Of a stretch of 64,000 nt of DNA, positions 7,284-15,200 are shown piece by piece. A program made the position numbers and the translations under genes. The first letter of the stretch is position 1. Each line of letters starts with the position of its first letter. The notes below the pieces were generated by a model, which saw only the letters and a list, made by a program, of their open reading frames with translations, did no database searches and was not told the DNA's origin. Source of the DNA: Chitinophagales bacterium. GTDB taxonomy: Bacteria; Bacteroidota; Bacteroidia; Chitinophagales; Saprospiraceae. The stretch is taken from contig JAKSDI010000150.1 in assembly GCA_022360175.1 (NCBI GenBank), forward strand, positions 1 through 64,000, read 5' to 3'.

Positions 7284-9260
7284 TTAAGCATCTACATTTG
7301 CGTACTTGGCATTGGCTTCAATGAAAGCACGGCGAGGAGGAACTTCATCTCCCATCAACATAGAAAAGACACTATCTGCCTGCATCCCATCCTCTATTGA
7401 CACTTGCTCCAGGATACGCACATCTGGGTCCATGGTTGTTTCCCAAAGTTGCTCGGCATTCATTTCTCCCAGACCCTTATAGCGCTGAACCTTTACAGAG
7501 CTGTCATTTTCTCCTTTTCCATAGGTAGCAATGGCTTCTTTACGCTCCTCTTCCGTCCAGCAATATCGGAACTGCTTACCTTTTTTAACAAGATAAAGAG
7601 GTGGTTTAGCAATGTATACATATCCATTTTCAACCAATGGGCGCATATATCGGAAGAAGAAAGTCAGGATCAATGTAACGATATGGCTACCATCGACATC
7701 GGCATCACACATGATGACTACTTTGTGATAGCGAAGTTTTTCCATATTCAGATGGCGCTCTCCATTCTCTTTTTCCTCAATAGAGACACCCAGTGCCGTA
7801 AACATATTCTTGATCTCCTCATTCTCGTATATCTTGTGTTCCAATGCTTTTTCTACATTGAGAATCTTACCTCTCAATGGCAAAATAGCCTGAAAACGGC
7901 GATCACGCCCCTGCTTGGCAGTACCACCTGCCGAATCCCCCTCTACCAGGAATATCTCTGCCTCATCAGGATTACGGGTAGAACAATCTGAAAGCTTACC
8001 TGGCAATCCACTTCCTGTCAATACATTCTTGCGCTGTACCATTTCACGTGCCTTGCGAGCAGCATGACGGGCAGTAGCAGCCAAAATAACTTTATCAATA
8101 ATACGCTTTGACGACTGAGGATTCTCCTCCAGATAGTGCTTCAGTGCTTCTCCTACAGCGCGGGATACGATACCTGTCACTTCAGAATTACCCAATTCTC
8201 CCTTGGTCTGCCCTTTAAACTGTGGCTCAGGAACTTTCACAGAAACAATTGCAGTAAGCCCTTCACGAAAATCCTCTCCTGATATAGTAAACTTCAGTTT
8301 TTTAAACAGGCCATTATCGTCTCCATATTGTTTAAAAACGCGATTAACGGCCCTTCGGAAACCATTTACGTGAGTACCTCCTTCACGAGTATTAATATTA
8401 TTCACGTAGGAGTGTATATTTTCTGAGAAAGAGGTATTGTATTGCATTGCCACTTCAACCTCTACATTTTCTTCCTTCCCAATAACATGGATAGGTGTTT
8501 CGATCAGCTTTTGCTTGCTGGAATCGATATGCTCAACAAATTCGCGAAGTCCTCCTTCTGAGTAGAAGTCTTCTGTATAGAATGATCCATCTTCCTGTAC
8601 ATTACGCTCATCAATCAAGCGAAGGCGCAAGCCTTTATTCAGGTAAGATAGTTCTCGCATACGGGTAGCGAGTATATCATATTTGTACTCAAGTGTTTCA
8701 AATATTTCCGAATCTGGCCAAAAAGTTACCTTTGTCCCAGTAGTACTAGAGGTACCTATTTCTGCAACTTCCGTTTGCGGTTTACCTTGTTTATACTCCT
8801 GAGTATATATTTTGCCATTACGATGTACCTCTGCTCGCAGTTTTATAGAAAGGGCATTTACACAAGATACCCCTACCCCGTGCAAACCACCGGATACTTT
8901 ATAAGTATTTTTATCAAATTTACCACCAGCGTGTAATACAGTCATTACTACTTCCAGTGCAGATTTTTTGAGCTTTTTATGCATGTCCACAGGAATGCCT
9001 CGCCCATTATCTTGTACCGAAATAGAATTGTCTTTATGTATGATAGTTTCTATCTCTGAACAGTGTCCTGCCAGGTGTTCATCTATGGAGTTATCTACTA
9101 CCTCCCAAACGAGGTGATGTAAGCCTTTGGAGTCAGTGCTCCCGATATACATACCGGGGCGTTTACGTACTGCTTCTAATCCTTCCAGTGCCTGAATATT
9201 ACTGGCACCGTAATCGCCCGACTGGGGCTGCTCTTGCTCATTTATATTATCTGTGTTCAT
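7284..9260 (-). CDS. gyrB: DNA gyrase subunit B
   Basis: GyrB is the ATPase subunit of DNA gyrase, which introduces negative supercoils. The 658-residue protein has the GHKL ATPase start (EGLEAVRKRPGMYIGS, then WEVVDNSIDEH and GRGIPVD), the transducer domain, and the TOPRIM domain with EGDSAGGTAKQGRDR (about 439), PLRGKILNVEKA and the metal-binding DADVDGSH (about 517). The C-terminal tail has QRYKGLGEMN. It lacks the insertion that makes E. coli GyrB 804 residues long, as is normal in Bacteroidota. The longest start was kept because the extra N-terminal residues follow a TAATTTTG promoter box by only 4 bases, which suggests a leaderless mRNA. Confidence 0.97.
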   Translation of the reverse strand: MNTDNINEQEQPQSGDYGASNIQALEGLEAVRKRPGMYIGSTDSKGLHHLVWEVVDNSIDEHLAGHCSEIETIIHKDNSISVQDNGRGIPVDMHKKLKKSALEVVMTVLHAGGKFDKNTYKVSGGLHGVGVSCVNALSIKLRAEVHRNGKIYTQEYKQGKPQTEVAEIGTSSTTGTKVTFWPDSEIFETLEYKYDILATRMRELSYLNKGLRLRLIDERNVQEDGSFYTEDFYSEGGLREFVEHIDSSKQKLIETPIHVIGKEENVEVEVAMQYNTSFSENIHSYVNNINTREGGTHVNGFRRAVNRVFKQYGDDNGLFKKLKFTISGEDFREGLTAIVSVKVPEPQFKGQTKGELGNSEVTGIVSRAVGEALKHYLEENPQSSKRIIDKVILAATARHAARKAREMVQRKNVLTGSGLPGKLSDCSTRNPDEAEIFLVEGDSAGGTAKQGRDRRFQAILPLRGKILNVEKALEHKIYENEEIKNMFTALGVSIEEKENGERHLNMEKLRYHKVVIMCDADVDGSHIVTLILTFFFRYMRPLVENGYVYIAKPPLYLVKKGKQFRYCWTEEERKEAIATYGKGENDSSVKVQRYKGLGEMNAEQLWETTMDPDVRILEQVSIEDGMQADSVFSMLMGDEVPPRRAFIEANAKYANVDA

Positions 9261-9264
9261 CCTG

Positions 9265-9272
9265 CAAAATTA
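9265..9272 (-). promoter_or_regulatory. gyrB promoter -7 box (TAATTTTG)
   Basis: On the minus strand TAATTTTG matches the Bacteroidota -7 consensus TAnnTTTG exactly and is followed by only cagg before the gyrB ATG. Transcription would start at or next to the start codon. No clear -33 TTTG is visible. Confidence 0.55.
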
Positions 9273-9383
9273 CGAAAAAAAACGCTCTTTTTATAGCGCT
9301 TATTTTATTTAGAATTGCCATTTTGCCGGCAGTTAAACACTATACCTATGAGTAGTGTTTTGTAGTATAATAATAAACTTTTT

Positions 9384-9812
9384 ATGTCATCATTAGTGAT
9401 CAATAGTACCGAAGAACTCCCTATGCTTGTTAAGCAAATACTAGATTATGCCGGAGACAGAAAAAAGTTTGTCTTAATTGGTGAAATAGGAGCTGGCAAA
9501 ACAACTTTTACCAAAGCCTTTTGTGATCACCTTGGGGTAGTAGAAGAAGCATCCAGTCCAACTTTTTCTCTTATAAATGAATATGAATATACAGATGCAA
9601 TGGGCAAGGTTGCTCGCATTTACCATGCTGATCTATACCGCCTGAAAGATATTGAGGAAGCACTGGATATTGGAATAGAAGAATACCTGGATAACGACAG
9701 TTATTTCCTCATAGAATGGCCTGAGATAATTGAGCCGCTTTTGCCAGAAGACTGTATTCGAATAAAACTTGAAATTATCGGCAATTCCAATCGAAAAATT
9801 CTATTTTTGTAA
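9384..9812 (+). CDS. tsaE: tRNA threonylcarbamoyladenosine biosynthesis ATPase TsaE
   Basis: TsaE is the ATPase that helps TsaB/TsaD make t6A37 in ANN-decoding tRNAs in the cytoplasm. The 142-residue length is typical. The Walker A loop is GEIGAGKTTF (residues 33-42), followed by the family signatures SSPTFSLINEY and HADLYRL, and a C-terminal IEWPE motif that is conserved in TsaE. It is divergent from gyrB and is followed after 118 bases by an alanine dehydrogenase gene on the same strand. This tsaE-ald order recurs in Bacteroidota. Confidence 0.95.
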   Translation: MSSLVINSTEELPMLVKQILDYAGDRKKFVLIGEIGAGKTTFTKAFCDHLGVVEEASSPTFSLINEYEYTDAMGKVARIYHADLYRLKDIEEALDIGIEEYLDNDSYFLIEWPEIIEPLLPEDCIRIKLEIIGNSNRKILFL

Positions 9813-9930
9813 GCAGTTTGTTGTGATATCGGATGTTAGGATACATCATTTAAAATACTGGGAACCCAGAAATACCATAAACCCAAAATCTTAAACCTTA
9901 ACATCACCCAAACTACAAGCAACACCCAAT

Positions 9931-11157
9931 ATGAGTGATAAGAAGAAAATACCTATTCCAAAGGAATTTACTGAGGGGCAACTCTTGACTCAAACGGAAA
10001 TGCTCCAGGTTCCTCTTAAGCCTAATAAATTGTATATAGGCATCCCTAAAGAGTTAACCATCCAGGAAAACAGGGTTGCACTTGTGCCTTCTTCTGTAGC
10101 CACACTCATTGCTCATGGACATCGGGTAGTCATCGAAACGGAAGCTGGTGATAAGTCTAATTTTTCTGATCACAATTACTCAGAAATAGGAGCTGAAATT
10201 GCCTATAGTCAAGAAGAAGTATACAAAGCGGATGTCATCATCAAAGTAGCACCTCCTACTTTGGCAGAAATAGAGTTAATGCATCCAAATCAGATTTTGA
10301 TATCGCCTTTACAACTCCCTATCATTTCTGCAGATTACATTAACAAACTGCGCCAAAAGCGGGTTATCGCCTTGGCTATGGAATATATAATGGATGATTC
10401 TGGCACTTTCCCTGTCGTCCGAATCATGAGTGAAATGGCAGGTATCAGTGCGATGCTCACTGCGGCAGAGTTATTAGCATCTACCAGCGGCGGGAAAGGT
10501 GTTTTGCTAGGAGGCATTTCGGGAGTGCCCAGTGCCAAAGTAGTCATTCTGGGAGCTGGCATTGTTGCTGAATATGCTACCCGTACTGCTCTGGGGTTGG
10601 GAGCAGAAGTAAGAGTCTTTGATAACAATATATATAAACTCAAGCGACTACAAAATCAGGTAGGCCGCCCCTTATATACTTCTGCTATCAATACACACTA
10701 TTTACAAAAAGAGCTGATTACAGCCGATGTAGCGATTGGTGCCATGCATTCCAAGTCGGGCCGTACTCCACTCATTGTTAGTGAACATTTAGTAGCTCAA
10801 ATGAAAACGGGCTCTGTCATTATCGATGTGAGTATTGATCAGGGAGGATGTTTTGCCACCTCTGAAGTAACCTCTTTAGACAAACCTACTTTTGTCAAGC
10901 ATGATGTGATTCATTACTGCGTTCCCAATATTGCTTCCCGTGTATCCCGTACTGCATCCGTCGCTGTAAGTAATATTCTTACACCTATTCTACTAAGAGC
11001 AGGCAGTACAGGTAGTATTGAACACCTGTTATTTAATAATATGGGGCTCCGTCATGGAGTGTATACTTACAAAGGCTGCTTAACTAATAATTACCTTGGC
11101 GAACGCTTTGCAATTAAATCTACCGATCTCGATTTATTAATTACTTCTAATTTATAA
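9931..11157 (+). CDS. ald: Alanine dehydrogenase
   Basis: This NAD-dependent enzyme interconverts L-alanine with pyruvate and ammonia. The 408-residue protein has the AlaDH/PNT N-terminal domain (IGIPKELTIQENRVALVP, TEAGDKSNFSDHNY, ADVIIKVAPPT) and a Rossmann NAD domain with VVILGAGIVAEYATRTALGLGAEVRVFD (about residues 203-230). The C-terminal part has SVIIDVSIDQGGC and HYCVPNIASRVSRTAS, both AlaDH hallmarks. About 30 extra N-terminal residues precede the usual start, as seen in Bacteroidota homologues. The same family includes transhydrogenase alpha subunits, but the length and motifs fit AlaDH. A TATTTTTG box at 9802-9809, in the end of tsaE, may be its promoter. Confidence 0.88.
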   Translation: MSDKKKIPIPKEFTEGQLLTQTEMLQVPLKPNKLYIGIPKELTIQENRVALVPSSVATLIAHGHRVVIETEAGDKSNFSDHNYSEIGAEIAYSQEEVYKADVIIKVAPPTLAEIELMHPNQILISPLQLPIISADYINKLRQKRVIALAMEYIMDDSGTFPVVRIMSEMAGISAMLTAAELLASTSGGKGVLLGGISGVPSAKVVILGAGIVAEYATRTALGLGAEVRVFDNNIYKLKRLQNQVGRPLYTSAINTHYLQKELITADVAIGAMHSKSGRTPLIVSEHLVAQMKTGSVIIDVSIDQGGCFATSEVTSLDKPTFVKHDVIHYCVPNIASRVSRTASVAVSNILTPILLRAGSTGSIEHLLFNNMGLRHGVYTYKGCLTNNYLGERFAIKSTDLDLLITSNL

Positions 11158-11161
11158 TCGA

Positions 11162-12244
11162 TTATTTAACTATCACAATTTTCTCTGTCAGTAATCGATC
11201 TCTTATCTGCCAGTTGATGAAGTAGGCTCCTTTCGGGAAATCACTTACATTAATCAACACCTGATTTTCTCCAGCATGAATATCTAAGGAGCGCTTGAAT
11301 ATTCTTTGCCCTTTTTCATTAGATATCTCCAAAAGACACCGCTCTGCCTTGGGCGAAGACATTTTGACAAGCAATTCATACTGGGCAGGATTGGGTGAAA
11401 TGGATAGTTGGTAATTTTCGTGAATAGAAGTAGGAGCTAATTGTGCTGTCCGGATAGGAGAATAGCGATAGCTTCCATCCTGATCCTGCATTTTCAATCG
11501 ATAATAATAAGGTTCACCAAACTGTAAATTAGCATCCAGGTAGTCATACAATAAATCTCCTGTCCCTTCGACCCATCCTACTTTATAAAAAGTATTGCCA
11601 TCCTGTGAGCGTTGAATTTCATACCCCTCGAAGTTTTCTTCTCTGGCAACCTCCCACCTCAGGTGTATACAGCCTCCTTCTGGATTAGAGGAAAAGGTCA
11701 ATAATTCTACTGGCAAGCCTCCCGAACTGAGTGATACATCTAAAGGAGTCAAACAAGCGATTCCTGTAGAAGTAGCCAATATCTGGGTGGCTTCATCATC
11801 GAGGTAAACCACCGTTTGGGTAGTCCCTCCATTGTAACTCCAACTCATACCAGAAGTTTGAGTATCATCTATAATATCAAAGGTAATTTGCCCAACCTCT
11901 GTCCAGTCAGGAGTGGCTGAGATGGTAGTCCCGAAGGTTTCGAAAGCCAACTCTATATTAAACGATGTTTCTCCAGCTAGTGGCTCTGTGACCGTTGGTA
12001 TCTGATAAAGTGGTGGAGCCAAAGGAGAAGATTCAAATACTGGATTATCCAATCCGGTTGTCTTGTATGAAAACTGAAGGTTACTGGAGCCTAATTTAAA
12101 AGCGGTACTTCCCTGTATTTCGATGGCTACTGTCAGTTCATTAGCTGTTTTGGATACCTCAATAAGTCGCAGGCAAAAGGTTTGCCCTAAGAGATATCCT
12201 GTAAAAAAAGGAACAAATAATATGAATAGAATAAAGCGTTTCAT
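11162..12244 (-). CDS. Secreted protein with cohesin-like N-terminus and T9SS type A sorting domain
   Basis: The 360-residue protein has a signal peptide ending near GYLLGQ. Residues about 22-165 form a beta-rich module (LTVAIEIQGSTAFKLGSSNL, then WTEVGQITFDIID) with the layout of cohesin-fold domains. Residues about 175-265 look like a fibronectin-type module (VELLTFSSNPEGGCIHLRWE, YEIQRSQDG, YYYRLKMQDQDGSYRYSP). The C-terminus, about 280-360, is a type A T9SS sorting domain (LSISPNPAQ, KGAYFINW, EKIVIVK). T9SS cargo is moved across the outer membrane and usually attached to the surface. The gene starts 19 bases after the end of the upstream dockerin-bearing gene, so the two are very probably one operon. 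The cohesin assignment is inference. Confidence 0.8.
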   Translation of the reverse strand: MKRFILFILFVPFFTGYLLGQTFCLRLIEVSKTANELTVAIEIQGSTAFKLGSSNLQFSYKTTGLDNPVFESSPLAPPLYQIPTVTEPLAGETSFNIELAFETFGTTISATPDWTEVGQITFDIIDDTQTSGMSWSYNGGTTQTVVYLDDEATQILATSTGIACLTPLDVSLSSGGLPVELLTFSSNPEGGCIHLRWEVAREENFEGYEIQRSQDGNTFYKVGWVEGTGDLLYDYLDANLQFGEPYYYRLKMQDQDGSYRYSPIRTAQLAPTSIHENYQLSISPNPAQYELLVKMSSPKAERCLLEISNEKGQRIFKRSLDIHAGENQVLINVSDFPKGAYFINWQIRDRLLTEKIVIVK

Positions 12245-12263
12245 TTCCAGTTAAATTTTGTGC

Positions 12264-15200
12264 TTACAATTGTTCAATGATAGAATTATTGAGTCTCCAG
12301 TAATTATTTTTATCAACTGCATTTATAGCCGTATCCATATTAAAATCGGCAGAAGAGTCATCGTAATTAAAAGGCTGTCCATTTTGTACTCGCCAATAAG
12401 TATTCTTATCTACCGCATTCACCTGCCCATCCATATTGGCATCACCGGCATACATACCAAATACTCCATTTAGAGATGCCATAGGATTAGTACCATAAGC
12501 CTGGCCCTGAGCCGTGGTAAAATCATAGACAGTTGTACTACCTGAGAATGTAAGTGCTATTGGTGTTCTAATACCCAGGTGGTTCCGATGTCGTATAGCT
12601 ACATAATAATCATCTTCTTTTACCTGTGTCAGTAATACAGCAGAAGAACCATCCATATCAACCACATCACCATCGCGTTGTAATAATGCAGACCGAGTAT
12701 ACAGGATTGTCGTTGGGTCATTCTTATCTCGTAACTCGATTAATACCCAATCTACGATTGCATCATTACCAATTACATTAAAGATTGTAGCATTACAGCT
12801 TTCTCCTCCTCCTCCGTTTATATGAGTATATCCCAAGGCTGTATAAGGTTCTGTATCAGGTAGGTGGTAATGACTACGTAAGGCATCTCCCATCAAACCA
12901 CTTCCATTATCATAAGCTCCCTCTAAAAATACTTTTACCGAAAGGCTAATTCCTCTGGTATCAGAAATAGCAAATTGGCTAAAACTCGTAATACCATTAG
13001 CGGTATTAAAAGTCATTGTCCCATTACCATTAGTGGTTGCCTGTATCATGTCTGCGACATCCTGTGAAGCCCAACTACTCCCAAAAGCATTTGAACCCCG
13101 CTTGTATAGAGTATACAATTGTGGATCATTTTCATCTGTAGTATAAAGCGGACTAATCGATTCAAATACTATACTCTCCAATTCTGTGAAGGTATTATTG
13201 AGGCCATAGTTTCTTACAATCCAATAGCCTTGTGGAAGTATATTGCCATCACCGGGGTTTTCGTCCGGAGGCACATTGATGCGATAAGCCACCAACTCTC
13301 CATCAGGATAAGTACCAGCTGGAGGAAAATCGAGTTTAAGCCCTGTATCTCCAAAAGTGTACTCTCCTTCTACACTAATATCCTGCCGATGGCTTGTACC
13401 ACCTCCAATGGGTGCTGTAGAAGTAGCACGAGTAGCATTTCCTATAAAAGCGGTATGCTTACCATTACCAGATTTATCGTAGGTATCACCACCGGCTTCA
13501 TTAAATTGAACATACGAGATCAGGTTTGGATCACTAATCATGTCTTCCTGGGTGAGGTGCATCATTTCACGAATCTCATTTTGTGTGAGTGGACGTGTCC
13601 AGATAGTCACTTCATCAATCAGGCCATTAAAATTTCGACTCCCCCAGCCTTGATAAGAACCTATTTTCATCGTGGTCAGATCTATCATACCTGGCGACCT
13701 AATATCTTTCTCTCCTATACCATTCAAATACAAGGTCACTCCAGTAGGTTCGACTACAAAAGCTATATGTGACCACTCTCCCGCTGGCAGTTCGAGATTG
13801 GAATCCCAGGACCATCCACCATTCCAATGATAGCCCAGTGTATTATTTCCTTCACGAAAATTAGGCCCTCCAGCAGTACCATCATTCATTACAATTCCTG
13901 CGTAGTCTGACTGAGTACCATCGGGTTTTACCCAGGCAGTAATGGTTAATTCTTCAACTGATGTAAGTCCCATATCTGGTATCTGAGCATAATCGCCACT
14001 AGCAATACAATGCAGTGCAGAACCAGGAATACTATCCGGCACACAATTATTTTGTGGTATGACTTCACTAAAATAAGCCCCTCCATCCGTTAGAGATATC
14101 TGAGCAGAAGATTCTATGTAATTGGATTGGCGGAAACGCAGCGTATTATTGTTTATTAATTTATATCCCCGGCTTTTAGTTTGCCAGTTATTTCCCCCTT
14201 CATTTTCATCTTGAGTGTAAAACAGCGCATCTTCGGGATTGTCCAGCCCATCAATAAACGCCTGGTCAACTCCCTGCAATTCAATAGAATCCAGATAAGA
14301 AAACATATTACTGCTGTTGCCATAATAGTTCAACACCCAGTAGTTACCAGGATCAGCATTTGCATTAGCAGGATCATTTGGTGACAACTCAAGGCGAGAA
14401 ACAACCATCTCTCCATCAGGTGGTGAACAATCTGAAAAATACAACTTCGCTCCTGCATCGGTAAAATCATAAGTCAATGGACTACTACTCACTGTCAACC
14501 GATGAGAAGTACCCCCACCAACGGGTACTGTAGAAGTGGTCAATCCGGCCCCGTTGTTTATATTGCCATGCATGATACGTCCATTATCCATTATCTGTGA
14601 AGCCTGCACCAAGTCTGTAAACTGATAATAAGCAATCAGCTTAGGATCCGTGGCTAGTAAATCAGCCTTGGTAAGGTGTCGCAATTCTCGAATTTCTGCT
14701 TCTGATAATGCTCGATCCCAAAGCGTTACTTCATCAATATCTCCTTTGAAGGATTTGCTATAATGACCATATCCTATGTGTAGATTTTCAATCGTTCCGG
14801 GATCCAATGTTCTGCTGTGTATATATTTTTGATCATTTAGATAAAGTGTCGCCTGAGTGGGTTCTATGACAAGTGCTACATAACTCCACTGATTTAATGG
14901 CACTTCCATACCACTATTAGACGCCCAGGGATTGCCATCACCAGGCCATTTATACCACAGCCTGCTCGCATAGTAGTCGAAGATTAGCCCTTCTGTATCC
15001 TCACAATGTGCGCACCAATCGCCACTAGAAACAATACCGGCAAACCCTTCCTGTGAACCATTAGGATAAATCCATGCGGTAGTTGTAAAATGAGTGAGAT
15101 TATCCAGATTCGCTCCTGTTACTTTTACATAGTCTCCATTAGTAGCAGTATGCAAAGCCATACCTGGAGTTTCCGTTGCTTCACAAAGATTATCTACTTC

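Noticed and set aside
7404..7991. 195-residue open frame opposite gyrB
   Set aside because: It lies wholly inside the conserved gyrB coding sequence on the other strand and has no recognisable protein pattern.
13119..13772. Long open frame on the plus strand across the giant minus-strand gene
   Set aside because: It is antisense to the LamG-rich part of the 1876-residue protein, shows no domain and has the composition of a reverse-frame shadow.
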